DNA from: Bryobacteraceae bacterium
GTDB lineage: Bacteria; Acidobacteriota; Terriglobia; Bryobacterales; Bryobacteraceae
Length of the DNA stretch: 64,000 nt
Direction of reading: 5' to 3'
Assembly: GCA_947458745.1 (NCBI GenBank)
Contig: CANGYQ010000002.1
Location: 186,001-250,000, forward strand
Both the position numbers and the translations under genes were made by a program. Positions 9,749 through 21,626 of this stretch are shown here, in pieces; the first letter of the stretch is position 1; every line of letters begins with the position of its first letter. The notes under the pieces were generated by a model. The model searched no databases and was not told the DNA's origin. It saw only the letters and a program-made list of their open reading frames with translations.

Positions 9749-11059
9749 ATGCTCCATAACCTGTTAGATGTCCTATTTCGTGCGATTCCGGATGGCTTGG
9801 TGGTCTATGACCGTGAAAAACGGATTACGGCGGCCAACCCAGCGGCGGAGCATATCTTCGGCATGTCCGCCGAGGCCATGGTGGGGCGGAGTTGCCGTGA
9901 TGTGTTTGGCTGTGTCTCCTGCGATCATCACTGCGGGATCGCCGAGGGCCTGATACCCGGTCCCGACGAGCGGAACTCGACGGTGCACATCCACGACCGC
10001 CGGGGTCTGGACCGCGTGGCCCTTATCCGGACCGTTGCGCTGATCAACGACGAAGGCGACCCGGACGGGGCCGTGGCCACTTTCCGGGCCGTGTCCAACT
10101 CCTTCGCCCCGGCGCGCAACTTCGAGATCATCGCGGAATCCAGCTCCATGAAAGATGTGATGAGCTTCGTGCGCCGGGTAGCGGCCAGCGAGGCTTCGAC
10201 GATTCTGCTGGAAGGTGAAAACGGCACCGGCAAGGATCTGTTGGCCAAAGCCTTGCACTACCAGAGCCTCCACCAGGGTGGCCCGTTCACCGCGATCAAT
10301 TGCGCCGCGATTCCCGACACACTGCTCGAAAGCGAGCTCTTCGGCCATGAGAAGGGTGCCTACACGGACGCCCGCGCGCAGAAGCGGGGTCTGTTTGAAT
10401 TGGCGGCGGGCGGCACGTTGTTTCTGGATGAAATCGGCGAGATCCCCATGCCGCTGCAAGCCAAGCTGCTGCGGTGCCTGGAAGAACGTACCTTCAAACG
10501 CCTGGGCGGCCTGAAGGACATTGAACTCGATGCCCGCGTGATCGCCGCTACCAACCGCAATCTGCGGGAGGCGGTGAAGGAAGGGGCCTTCCGCCAGGAC
10601 CTCTACTTCCGCCTCAACGTCATCCACATTGACATCCCCCCGCTGCGCGAGCGCCGGGCCGATATCGTGCCCCTGGCCCGCTTTTTCGTCGACCAGTACA
10701 ACCTGAAGTTCAAGCGCCGCATTGAAGGCCTGACCTCGGAAGCGGAAACCGCCCTGCTGCTGCACCATTGGCCGGGCAACGTGCGTGAACTGCGCAACGC
10801 CATTGAGCGGGCGATGATTCTGGAAGACAGTTCGCGCATCACGGCCGCCAGCTTGCCGCTGGAAACCACCGCCCGAGAGGTGCTGGCCGCGCAGGCGGCT
10901 TCCGTTCCGGAAGAGTGGCTCCCGCTGGAAGAGAGCGAGCGCCGGCTGGTGGAACGCGCCCTGGCCACCGCCGCCGGAAATCAGACGCAAGCCGCCCGGC
11001 TGCTGTCGATCACCCGCGATACGCTGCGCTACAAGATGAAGAAGTTCGGCTTCAAGTAA
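9749..11059 (+). CDS. PAS-domain sigma-54-dependent transcriptional activator
   Basis: The 436-residue protein has an N-terminal PAS domain (about 5-120), a central AAA+ domain and a C-terminal Fis-type helix-turn-helix (about 390-436, NQTQAARLLSITRDTLRYKMKK). Walker A is GENGTGKD near residue 155 and Walker B is LFLDEIGE near 224. The sigma-54 contact loop reads GAYTDA instead of the usual GAFTGA. The PAS domain has a CVSCDHHC cluster near residue 57, a cysteine pattern seen in related PAS activators that could bind metal or sense redox state. There is no receiver domain. It is divergent from the usp operon, a plausible target. GGGGGGG precedes the ATG. Confidence 0.9.
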   Translation: MLHNLLDVLFRAIPDGLVVYDREKRITAANPAAEHIFGMSAEAMVGRSCRDVFGCVSCDHHCGIAEGLIPGPDERNSTVHIHDRRGLDRVALIRTVALINDEGDPDGAVATFRAVSNSFAPARNFEIIAESSSMKDVMSFVRRVAASEASTILLEGENGTGKDLLAKALHYQSLHQGGPFTAINCAAIPDTLLESELFGHEKGAYTDARAQKRGLFELAAGGTLFLDEIGEIPMPLQAKLLRCLEERTFKRLGGLKDIELDARVIAATNRNLREAVKEGAFRQDLYFRLNVIHIDIPPLRERRADIVPLARFFVDQYNLKFKRRIEGLTSEAETALLLHHWPGNVRELRNAIERAMILEDSSRITAASLPLETTAREVLAAQAASVPEEWLPLEESERRLVERALATAAGNQTQAARLLSITRDTLRYKMKKFGFK

Positions 11060-11089
11060 CGCCCGCGCCCGCCACACTATACTCGACTC

Positions 11090-11677
11090 ATGATTGCCCA
11101 CCTGCGCGGAAGCGTGCTCGAAAAAGAACCCGGCCACCTGATCGTGGATGTGGCGGGCGTGGGCTACGAGGTCACCGTACCCATCTCCACCTGGACCCGC
11201 ATTCCCGATGTGGGCCACACCGTTTCCCTGCTGATCTACACCGTGGTGCGCGAGGATGCACTGCTGCTGTTCGGCTTTCTGACAAAGGACGAAAAGGCGC
11301 TGTTTGAGAAGCTGATCAGCGTCAGCGGCATCGGCCCCAAACTGGCCGTAACGGTATTGTCTGGCCTTTCAGCCCCGGACCTGATCGCCGCCATCAAGGG
11401 TGGGGACCTGGCTCGGCTGACGCGCATCCCGGGCGTTGGCAAGAAGACGGCGGAGCGGCTGGTGGTGGAACTGCGCGACAAGGTGGGTGCGGCGACCGAC
11501 ACTCCGTTCCCGGTGGCCACGGCCATTACGGCGCTCGATCAGGACGTGCTGTCGGCGCTGGTGAACCTGGGGTGCCAGCGCAATGCCGCCGAAGCCGCCC
11601 TGGCCAAGCTGAAAGCCTCCGGAGCGCCACAGGACTTTGAGACCCTCTTCCGGCGCGCCCTCGAACTGGTGCGCTAG
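11090..11677 (+). CDS. ruvA: Holliday junction DNA helicase subunit RuvA
   Basis: RuvA (195 residues) binds four-way DNA junctions as a tetramer and loads RuvB for branch migration. Visible are the N-terminal OB domain (MIAHLRGSVLEK...VDVAGVGYEV), the helix-hairpin-helix motifs (VSGIGPKLA and IPGVGKKTAERL, about 78-125) and the C-terminal UBA-like domain III (DVLSALVNLGCQRNAAEAAL). ruvB begins 11 bp downstream, so the two form an operon. ruvC is not in the window. Confidence 0.97.
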   Translation: MIAHLRGSVLEKEPGHLIVDVAGVGYEVTVPISTWTRIPDVGHTVSLLIYTVVREDALLLFGFLTKDEKALFEKLISVSGIGPKLAVTVLSGLSAPDLIAAIKGGDLARLTRIPGVGKKTAERLVVELRDKVGAATDTPFPVATAITALDQDVLSALVNLGCQRNAAEAALAKLKASGAPQDFETLFRRALELVR

Positions 11678-11688
11678 CCTCAATAAGG

Positions 11689-12711
11689 ATGAAGGAGAAA
11701 GGCATTGTCTCAGGCGCGGCACTGGAGGGCGAAAAGCTCTTCGAGGCCAGCCTGCGCCCCCAGCGTCTGGCCGATTTCACCGGCCAGGCCAAGCTGAAAG
11801 AAAACCTGTCGATCGCCATTGAAGCCGCCCGGCAGCGCGGCGAAGCGATGGACCACGTATTGCTCTACGGCCCGCCGGGCCTGGGCAAAACCACGCTTGC
11901 CTTGCTGATCTCCCAGGAGCTGGAAGTCTCCTTTGACCAGACCTCCGGGCCGATCCTGCAAAAGAAGCTGGACCTCACCGGCATCCTCTCGAACATCCGG
12001 TCCAAGCAAGTCTTCTTCATCGACGAAGTGCACCGCCTGTTGCCCGATGTGGAGGAGATGCTCTATTCCGCGCTGGAAGACTTCCGGGTGGACATTCTGA
12101 TCGGCAGTGGACCCGGCGCACGCACGCACACGCTGCCGGTGCCCAAGTTCACGGCTATCGGAGCGACCACGCGGCAGGGCCTGGTCAGTGCTCCGTTGCG
12201 CGGCCGCTTTGGTTTGGTGCTGCGCCTGGATCACTATTCGGCGCAAGACCTAGCCAGGATCGTCCTGCGCTCGGCGGGCATTTTGGGAATTGAGGTGGAT
12301 GCCGAAGCCGCCGCCGAGGTGGCCCGCCGCAGCCGGGGGACGCCCCGCATCGCCAATCGGCTCTTACGCCGCGTCCGGGACTACGCCCAGGTTCGCGCCG
12401 GCGGCGCAGTGACGCATGAGGTAGCGGTGACGGCGCTGGATCTGCTGGATGTCGACCGCTTCGGCCTGGATGAAATCGACCAGAAGATCATGATGACCAT
12501 CTGCGACAAGTACGGCGGCGGCCCGGTGGGTGTCAATACCATCGCCGCCTCCATCGACGAAGAATCGGCCACCATCGAGGAAGTCTACGAGCCCTACCTC
12601 ATCCAACTGGGCTTCATCGACCGCACCCCCCGCGGCCGCGTCGCCACCGACCGCGCCTTTGAGTACTTCGGCATCTTCCGCCAGAAGCTGCCGCAGCGGA
12701 TGCTGTTCTAG
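11689..12711 (+). CDS. ruvB: Holliday junction DNA helicase motor RuvB
   Basis: This 340-residue AAA+ ATPase drives branch migration with RuvA. It shows SLRPQRLADFTGQ at the N-terminus, Walker A GPPGLGKTT near residue 60, Walker B FIDEVHRL, sensor GATTRQGL, and the arginine-finger region APLRGRFG. The C-terminal winged helix (about 265-338) ends TPRGRVATDRAFEYFG. Length is standard. Confidence 0.98.
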   Translation: MKEKGIVSGAALEGEKLFEASLRPQRLADFTGQAKLKENLSIAIEAARQRGEAMDHVLLYGPPGLGKTTLALLISQELEVSFDQTSGPILQKKLDLTGILSNIRSKQVFFIDEVHRLLPDVEEMLYSALEDFRVDILIGSGPGARTHTLPVPKFTAIGATTRQGLVSAPLRGRFGLVLRLDHYSAQDLARIVLRSAGILGIEVDAEAAAEVARRSRGTPRIANRLLRRVRDYAQVRAGGAVTHEVAVTALDLLDVDRFGLDEIDQKIMMTICDKYGGGPVGVNTIAASIDEESATIEEVYEPYLIQLGFIDRTPRGRVATDRAFEYFGIFRQKLPQRMLF

Positions 12712-12769
12712 CCCATCAGGGGTGCCACGGCCTCGCTCTGGCGGGCGGAGACGCAGCTTCCCACCAGCC

Positions 12770-13594
12770 CTACCGGCGAACCCGCAGCCTCGTGCCCGGC
12801 TGGCTGGTGAGGGTATCAAAGCCCATGCGGACCTCCGGGTTGGCCGGGGTATCCAGCGGCAGCCGGACATTGATCTGGTAAAGGCCCGCGAACCCCGGGG
12901 AGAGTCCGGCATACAAGATGTTTTCCGGTTCCACGACGCGGCCCTCAATCTGCACCCGGAACTGGGCCAGCCGTGCAATGGAAGTGGCCTGCAGGGCCAA
13001 CTGCCCGGGCATCAGGCTGGGCGTGGTGCGCCCCAGGCCGGTGGCATAAAGCACGACAACCTCGCCCGGTTGGGCCTCGCGATTCGGTGTCAGCGGCTGA
13101 TTTTGGACGTTGGTGGCGGCGATAAAGCGGCCATCGCCCAAAAAGAACTCCGGCGTTTCCGCCACCAGCACCACTGGGATGGTAGGGCCGCGCCGCCCGT
13201 CCAGCAGCAAGTCCAGCACGCCTTCACCCGGCGGGAGATTGACCGGGATCACCAGGTTGATCTGCGTGGGCGACACATAGTAGAGATGGGCCGGCTGATT
13301 GCTGATAAAGACCCGGACTCCGGTGCCGGGCAGCGTGGCGGGCAGGGTGTTGGCAGTGATGTCGTCCGCGGTCTGCTGGCGGGTAGTAAAGGCCAGGTTG
13401 GTGCCGTAGAGAGTGGCGATCGTCCCCGGACTGAGCGGCGTCGGAGCATTGGACGCCGCGTTCACCAAATCGATGGCCCGGTAAGCGGGCGTCTGCGCCA
13501 CCAAAGCCGGACTTGCGGCCACCAGGACGGCCACCACCACGCCGAAGCCCAAGTGGGCCCGCCGGACGCCAGGACATGGCACGCATGAATGCAT
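12770..13594 (-). CDS. Exported TIGR03437-type (Solibacter C-terminal domain) protein
   Basis: The 274-residue product has a hydrophobic N-terminus (LGFGVVVAVLVAASPALVAQ) ending in a likely signal-peptidase site. The mature protein begins with the hallmark repeat VNAASNAPTPLSPGTIATLYG and ends with GLAGLYQIN-like text (PGFAGLYQINVRLP). Two copies of the Ig-like fold are suggested: about 40-145 and 150-272. These domains are abundant in Solibacter and relatives as tails of secreted proteins; their function is unknown. Here the domain stands almost alone. The true start could be a little downstream of the ATG at 13594. Confidence 0.8.
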   Translation of the reverse strand: MHSCVPCPGVRRAHLGFGVVVAVLVAASPALVAQTPAYRAIDLVNAASNAPTPLSPGTIATLYGTNLAFTTRQQTADDITANTLPATLPGTGVRVFISNQPAHLYYVSPTQINLVIPVNLPPGEGVLDLLLDGRRGPTIPVVLVAETPEFFLGDGRFIAATNVQNQPLTPNREAQPGEVVVLYATGLGRTTPSLMPGQLALQATSIARLAQFRVQIEGRVVEPENILYAGLSPGFAGLYQINVRLPLDTPANPEVRMGFDTLTSQPGTRLRVRR

Positions 13595-13674
13595 GTCTGA
13601 TTAGTGCGCGGGCGGGCGCAATCTTCTCTCGCTGATTTTGCCCCAAGACGAGGAACGGCACCGGGTAACGGAAA

Positions 13675-15060
13675 CTACCGCAGGTTGATAAACAGCCCCG
13701 AAGGCAGCGGCACGCCGCCCACCGAGCCCGCCAGTTCATAGTCACCCGCCGCCATGGTGGGAACCGTGATGTTGAACTGATAGAGTCCCACCGCTTGCGT
13801 CGCCAAGCCCGCAAACGACGGCGTCACCGCTTGAGCACCAAAGCGCAGCACGACGTTCGGCAGATCGTTGCGGACTTGTACGATCTTGCCCGTACCCTGG
13901 TCCGGCGTGGTGGCTCCAAAGCCGACGCCGTAGAAGGAAATGTTGTCCCCCGCCCGCGCACTACGGCAGTTGATCCCCGGCAGGGAGTTGGGCGCACAGA
14001 CAAACGCAAGTGGCGAGACACCTTCAAACACTGCCGCGATGTACTGCCGTCCGGCACTGTTCTTGAAGGCCGCCGGTGCCAGGAACGACGGCACGCGATC
14101 CATCATGTTGATCGTGTAGTTGTCGCTAGTGCCATTGGCATTTCTCACGGTCAGAATCTGCGCGCCATTGCCCAACCCATCCGGGATCTGCGCATTGATC
14201 TGTGACGGCAGACCGGGCCGCGCCGCCACCAGCACATACATAAACGCGGGCTTGCCGCCCACGCTGACGCTGACGCCTTCCAGCGACGTCGGCGCGTTGA
14301 TACCGGTGAAGTCGCCACCCTGCCACACGCGCAGGTCGCCGGAATAGAAGTTGTCGCCGCGAATCTCCACCCAACTGCCCGGCGCAATGTTCTTCGACTG
14401 GCTATAGAAGTCACCCGCCACCAGCACGCCATCGGTCGGGCGCACCACGGGGCGGTTCGAGGTCTGCGGCGGGGCCGGGGTGATCGTGACGGTGGTCGAG
14501 TAGATGCGGTCGCCCTGCGGATTGCCATTCCCATTGGCCGCATTGGCGGCTACGTAGATCACCACGCTGCCGCTGGCCGTTGCCGGAGGGGTCCACTCAA
14601 AGGTGAACGTATTGCCGGGCTCCGGCCCGGTGTGGGTGATGAATTCCAGGGGCGTGGCGGCTGGACACGTGGCTCCGGACTTGCTGTTGATCTTGCTCCA
14701 GTCGGCTGACCAACAGTCGACATGCAGCCGCGCGTTGGTGGCGCGGAAGCCTCCGGCCTGAGTGGAGGCACTGGCGGAAAGACGCGAGGCCGCCTGCATT
14801 CCATAGATGACGGCGGCGGAGTCCGTCACCGTCACCGTCACCGCCTGCGCCACCCCAGGGACGTAGGTGCCTCCCCCGGAGAGAGAAACTGTAACCCTGC
14901 CGCCCCCGCCATTCAACGGCGTCCCCGTGTGGCAAGCCACTTCCCAGCACGTAGGCCCGTCAACCGGCACACCGGCGCGGCCGGGCGGAGCACCTTTCCC
15001 ATTGCCCCAGGCCTCAGCCGCCGCAAACAACACGGCCGGGATGATTCTGGTGACTTTCAT
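13675..15060 (-). CDS. Exported choice-of-anchor-V/Reeler-like protein with TIGR03437-type tail, copy 1
   Basis: The protein has 461 residues, starting with a signal peptide (MKVTRIIPAVLFAAAEAWG). Residues about 20-190 resemble the choice-of-anchor V or Reelin-like domain (GAPPGRAGVP, then an NGGGG turn and GTYVPGVAQAVTVTVTD). Where relatives have a CXXCH haem motif this copy has CWEVACH (C38, C43), a CX4CH spacing. The tail (about 225-461) is the TIGR03437-type domain, ending QFNITVPTMAAGDYELAGS. It is a close paralog of the next gene upstream. Function is unknown; secretion or surface location is likely. Confidence 0.8.
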   Translation of the reverse strand: MKVTRIIPAVLFAAAEAWGNGKGAPPGRAGVPVDGPTCWEVACHTGTPLNGGGGRVTVSLSGGGTYVPGVAQAVTVTVTDSAAVIYGMQAASRLSASASTQAGGFRATNARLHVDCWSADWSKINSKSGATCPAATPLEFITHTGPEPGNTFTFEWTPPATASGSVVIYVAANAANGNGNPQGDRIYSTTVTITPAPPQTSNRPVVRPTDGVLVAGDFYSQSKNIAPGSWVEIRGDNFYSGDLRVWQGGDFTGINAPTSLEGVSVSVGGKPAFMYVLVAARPGLPSQINAQIPDGLGNGAQILTVRNANGTSDNYTINMMDRVPSFLAPAAFKNSAGRQYIAAVFEGVSPLAFVCAPNSLPGINCRSARAGDNISFYGVGFGATTPDQGTGKIVQVRNDLPNVVLRFGAQAVTPSFAGLATQAVGLYQFNITVPTMAAGDYELAGSVGGVPLPSGLFINLR

Positions 15061-15160
15061 GCAGGCCTCCCTTGGGTGCTTAGCAAATCAGGTGGTGGAG
15101 ATCGTCGTGCGTGGACCCGGCACACCGAGCCCGGCGGCGAGTTCAGGATTCAGGTGCGCA

Positions 15161-15209
15161 AAGAAACAAGAAGGGGAAGGGCGTCTCATGGAGCAGCACC
15201 TTCCCCTTC
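15161..15209 (-). terminator. Rho-independent-like terminator after copy 2
   Basis: On the minus strand an 11-bp perfect stem GAAGGGGAAGG / CCTTCCCCTTC (15199-15209 with 15170-15180) is followed by TTGTTTCTTTG. It lies 28 bp downstream of the stop of copy 2 and so separates the two paralogs transcriptionally. Confidence 0.7.
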
Positions 15210-15236
15210 AAAGCTAAGCCAACAGCTGCTGGGCAA

Positions 15237-16610
15237 CTACCGCAGGTTGATAAACAGCCCCGCCGGCAGCGGTACGCCGCCGATGGAACCGGCTAGTTCA
15301 TAGTCGCCAGCCGCAATGGTAGGCACAGTGATATTGAACTGATAAAGGCCCACCGCACCGGTCGCCAAGCCAGCGAACGATGGTGTGACGGCTTGCGTGC
15401 CAAACTGCAGTACAACGTTTGGCAGGTCGTTGCGCACCTGCACAATCCGCCCAGTGCCCTGGTCCGGCGTGGTGGAACCAAAGCCCACGCCGTAGAACGA
15501 AATGTTGTCGCCCGCCCGTGCGCTGCGGCAGGGAATACCGGGCAGCGAGTTGGGCGCACAGACAAACGTGGTCGGCGAGACGCCCTCATACACGGCGGCA
15601 ATGTACTGCCGCCCCGCCGCGTTCTTGAAGGCCCCTGGCGCCAGGAACGACGGAACCCGGTCCACCATGTTGATGGTGTAGTTGTCGCTGGTGCCGTTGG
15701 CGTTTCTCACGGTCAGGACCTGCGCGCCATTGCCCAGCCCATCAGGAATCTGCGCATTGATCTGCGACGGCAACCCCGGACGGGCCGCCACCAGCACGTA
15801 CATAAACGCGGGCTTGCCGCCCACGCTGACGCTAACGCCTTCAAGCGACGTCGGAGCGTTGATGCCCGTAAAGTCGCCACCCTGCCAGACACGCACATCA
15901 CCGGAGTAGAAGTTGTCGCCGCGGATCTCCACCCAGGAGCCGGGCGCGATGTTCTTGGACTGGCTGTAGAAGTCGCCCGCCACCAGCACGCCATCGGTGG
16001 CGCGGACGGTGGGACGGTTGGACGTCTGCGGTGCAGCCGGGGTCAGCGTGACGGTGGTCGAGTAGATGCGGTCGCCGCTGGAATTGCCATTCCCATTGGC
16101 TGCGTTGGCCGCCACGTAGAGGATCACGTTGCCGTTGGCGGTGGCGGGCGGTGTCCACTCAAAGGTGAACGTGTTGCCAGCTTCGGCACGAGTGTGGGTG
16201 ATGTATTCCAGCGGTTGCGCGGCGGGACAGACCGAAGCCGTCTTCTGCGCATCGCGGATGAAATCAGTGGACCAGCACTCAACCTGGAGCCGATCGGTGA
16301 GCGCCCGGAACCCGCCGGCCTGGGTAGATGAACTGGCCGCAAACCGGGAAGCCGCCTGCATGCCATAAACCCGCGCTACAGAATCGGTGATCCTCACCGT
16401 TACCGTCTGGGTCACACCGGGGGTATAGCTGGTGCCACCCGACAGTGTCACTGCGACATTGCCGCCGCCCCCGTTTAGGGCACCCGTATGGCATTGCACA
16501 CAGGTAGCGCCTTCGCCGGGCACTCCGGAAGTGGCCGGGGGCGCCCCCGCATTATTCGCCCACACCGCGGCTGAGCACAGCGCGGCCCCAATGATTCCAA
16601 TAAGTTTCAA
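15237..16610 (-). CDS. Exported choice-of-anchor-V/Reeler-like protein with TIGR03437-type tail, copy 2
   Basis: This 457-residue paralog of the downstream gene has the same order: signal peptide MKLIGIIGAALCSAAVWA, anchor-V-like domain with a normal haem-type motif CVQCH (C37, C40, H41), and a TIGR03437-type tail. From about residue 220 the two proteins are nearly identical. The start is a TTG at 16610, preceded by GGGGAGGG. It overlaps the mutY stop as TTGA, so translation may be coupled. The paralog's N-terminus, which aligns with MKLIGIIG, supports this start. Whether a haem is actually bound is untested. Confidence 0.82.
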   Translation of the reverse strand: MKLIGIIGAALCSAAVWANNAGAPPATSGVPGEGATCVQCHTGALNGGGGNVAVTLSGGTSYTPGVTQTVTVRITDSVARVYGMQAASRFAASSSTQAGGFRALTDRLQVECWSTDFIRDAQKTASVCPAAQPLEYITHTRAEAGNTFTFEWTPPATANGNVILYVAANAANGNGNSSGDRIYSTTVTLTPAAPQTSNRPTVRATDGVLVAGDFYSQSKNIAPGSWVEIRGDNFYSGDVRVWQGGDFTGINAPTSLEGVSVSVGGKPAFMYVLVAARPGLPSQINAQIPDGLGNGAQVLTVRNANGTSDNYTINMVDRVPSFLAPGAFKNAAGRQYIAAVYEGVSPTTFVCAPNSLPGIPCRSARAGDNISFYGVGFGSTTPDQGTGRIVQVRNDLPNVVLQFGTQAVTPSFAGLATGAVGLYQFNITVPTIAAGDYELAGSIGGVPLPAGLFINLR

Positions 16611-17611
16611 GATTCCCTCCCCTTCACCCAAAGCTGAATCGCTTTTCGCGATGTCGTGCTGACGGGCAATTCCGCCAACTGGTTTCGTTTAATCCACTTG
16701 AGCTGCGTTTCTTTGCCCGGCAGCGCTCGCGGAAGTCGTGCGAGATATACCGTGATTGTATACGAGTGGTTGACGATTGAGTGGCGCACCGTCCCCAGCT
16801 TCTCGCCCAGTTTGGCCTGCGGCAACCGGGAGGCTTCCGGCAACTCCCAAAACCCGGCTAACCGGTCAGCATCCGCGGGCCGCTGCCACATCAGCAGTTC
16901 GCCTTCACGCTCCACGACGAGAAGCGTCATCGCTTCCAGAATAGGGACGGCGCGGCGCAACTTGACGGGCAACTCACTGGCCCGCCCCGCCTTGCGCCCT
17001 TCGCAGAACTCAGCCACCGGACACAAGAGACACTGCGGCTGTCGCGGCACGCACAGGGTGGCCCCCAGCTCCATCATGGCCTGATTGAACAGCCCCGGCT
17101 GCGGCGTGGGGATCAACTGGTCCACGGCAGCTTGCAGCCGCTTTTTGGTGACGCCCGCGCCGATGTCGCCCGCATCGTTGGCGAGCCTTGCGGCCACGCG
17201 CATGACATTGCCGTCGAGCACGGCATGCTTCAGCCCGAACGCAATCGAAGCCACCGCCGCCGCCGTGTAGTCACCCACGCCGGGCAGCGCGCGCAGAAAA
17301 TCGTAGTCCGGCTGGAAGCCACCGGCGTCCGTGATGGCTTGCGCCGCCTTCTGCAGGTTACGGGCACGGGAGTAGTAGCCCAGGCCGCTCCACATCGTCA
17401 GCAACTCCTGTTCAGGCGCGATAGCCAAAGCAGCTGGCGTCGGATAGCGTTCCAGGAACCGCTGCCAGTAGGGGATCACGACGCTGGCCCGGGTCTGCTG
17501 CAGCATGATCTCGCTGACCAGGATGGCCCACGGGTCCGCTGTTTCGCGCCACGGCAGGGGCCGGTGAGCGTGGGCATACCAATCGATCAACTTGCGGGCA
17601 AAGGGCGGCAC
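16607..17611 (-). CDS. mutY: A/G-specific adenine DNA glycosylase
   Basis: MutY removes adenine mispaired with 8-oxoguanine. The 334-residue protein has the catalytic glutamate in SEIMLQQT (near 35), the helix-hairpin-helix LPGVGDYTAAAV followed by the catalytic aspartate in VLDGNVMRV, and the [4Fe-4S] ligands C-X6-C-X2-C-X5-C (CVPRQPQCLLCPVAEFC). A NUDIX-like MutY C-terminal domain (about 225-334) reads WQRPADADRLAGFWELP. It starts with GTG, 34 bp from divergent uvrA. Its stop overlaps the TTG start of the next gene. Confidence 0.95.
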   Translation of the reverse strand: MPPFARKLIDWYAHAHRPLPWRETADPWAILVSEIMLQQTRASVVIPYWQRFLERYPTPAALAIAPEQELLTMWSGLGYYSRARNLQKAAQAITDAGGFQPDYDFLRALPGVGDYTAAAVASIAFGLKHAVLDGNVMRVAARLANDAGDIGAGVTKKRLQAAVDQLIPTPQPGLFNQAMMELGATLCVPRQPQCLLCPVAEFCEGRKAGRASELPVKLRRAVPILEAMTLLVVEREGELLMWQRPADADRLAGFWELPEASRLPQAKLGEKLGTVRHSIVNHSYTITVYLARLPRALPGKETQLKWIKRNQLAELPVSTTSRKAIQLWVKGRES

Positions 17612-17645
17612 GGTAGACTAAAGAGGTCCCTCTAAGTTTGCCTGA

Positions 17646-20525
<2,880 letters not shown>

Positions 20526-20528
20526 TCG

Positions 20529-21626
20529 ATGACGGCTTTACTGTTCCTGTTGCTCGCGCAATCTCCCATGGACGTGGGGATGAAGGCGCTGGATGCCAAC
20601 CAATGGGCGGAGGCCGAGCAGGCGTTTGAGAAGGCGGTCACGGCAGAACCCAGCGACTACGCGGCCCACTTCCACCTGGCTTTGGCGCGGACGTTCCTGA
20701 ACAAGGATGAGCCGGCCATGGCCGGGTTCCGCAAAACGCTGGAGCTGAAGCCGGGCCTCTATGAGGCGCAGATCAACTTAGGCCTGCTCTACCACCGCTA
20801 CCGCAAGTTCCCCGAAGCGATCGAGCAATTGAAGGGAGCCGCCGCGCAAAAACCCGATGATGTGCGGACGCTGTTCCATTTGGGTGATGCCTATCGCGAG
20901 ACCAAGCAGTTCGCCGCCGCCGAGCCCATCTTCCGGCGTCTGCTGGAAATCGACCCCAAGCTGGAAGCCGTCCATCAAGGCTTGGCCCAGGCCCTGGCCG
21001 CCAACGGCAAGCTGGACGAAGCCGTGCCGCACTTTGAAAAATCGAATAGCTGGTTGGAGCTGGCCCAAGCCTACGAAGACGCGGGGCAATGGGAGAAGGC
21101 CATTCCCATTTATGAACGAGTAACGCCGGACCTGGCGATCTTGACGCGATTGGCCGGAGCCTATCTGCGGCAGAAGCAGTTCGACAAGGCCGAAGGCGTG
21201 GTGACGCAAGCGTTGAAGCTTGCGCCCAACGACTATGACTTGCGCCTCACCTATGGGCGCCTGCTGCGCGACAAGCGCCAGTTTCAACCAGCCGCCACGC
21301 AGTTCGCCGCCGCCGTCAACCTGAAGCCGCAGGAGACCGCAGCGTTAAACGAGCTGGCGGGCATGCTGATTTCGCTCGAAGACTACGACCGCGCGCTGCT
21401 GGCCCTGGATCGCTTGAAGGCCTTGAACGCCGAGATCCCCGGTCATCTGTTCTTCCGCGCATTGATCCATGACAAGCGCCATCAAGCCGACCATCGCCTG
21501 TCACCCAAGCCCGCAATCGAAGCCTACCGCGCGTTTCTCGCGGCGGCTGAGGGGAAGTATCCCGATGAAGAGTTTAAGGCGCGGCAGCGTGCGCGCATTC
21601 TGGAAAAGGAGGCCGCCCGCCGATGA
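20529..21626 (+). CDS. Exported TPR-repeat protein
   Basis: The 365-residue protein begins with a short hydrophobic segment (ALLFLLLAQ) that may be a signal peptide. About eight tetratricopeptide repeats follow, e.g. GMKALDANQWAEAEQAFEKA, HFHLALARTF, INLGLLYHRYRKFPEAIEQL and HLGDAYRETKQFAAAEPIFRR. TPRs mediate protein-protein contact; no enzyme domain is present. It begins 3 bp after uvrA and ends in an ATGA overlap with the next gene, so it is probably transcribed with uvrA, though no role in repair is implied. Confidence 0.8.
   Translation: MTALLFLLLAQSPMDVGMKALDANQWAEAEQAFEKAVTAEPSDYAAHFHLALARTFLNKDEPAMAGFRKTLELKPGLYEAQINLGLLYHRYRKFPEAIEQLKGAAAQKPDDVRTLFHLGDAYRETKQFAAAEPIFRRLLEIDPKLEAVHQGLAQALAANGKLDEAVPHFEKSNSWLELAQAYEDAGQWEKAIPIYERVTPDLAILTRLAGAYLRQKQFDKAEGVVTQALKLAPNDYDLRLTYGRLLRDKRQFQPAATQFAAAVNLKPQETAALNELAGMLISLEDYDRALLALDRLKALNAEIPGHLFFRALIHDKRHQADHRLSPKPAIEAYRAFLAAAEGKYPDEEFKARQRARILEKEAARR

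Larger units (their letters stand above)
13675..16610 (-). repeat. Tandem gene duplication
   Basis: The two neighbouring genes share long stretches of near-identical DNA in their 3' halves (about 13680-14470 against 15240-16030). For example, the stop region CCGCAGGTTGATAAACAGCC occurs at both 13678 and 15240. The 5' halves are more diverged. This points to a fairly recent duplication or to gene conversion limited to the tail. Confidence 0.85.

Noticed and set aside
9773..11218. 481-codon ORF antisense to the sigma-54 activator
   Set aside because: The activator has complete AAA+ and helix-turn-helix motifs; the antisense frame has none.
17622..17633. AGAGG-TC-CCTCT dyad between mutY and uvrA as a LexA or shared ribosome site
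   Set aside because: It does not match a known SOS box and lies 17-19 nt from either start, too far for a ribosome site.
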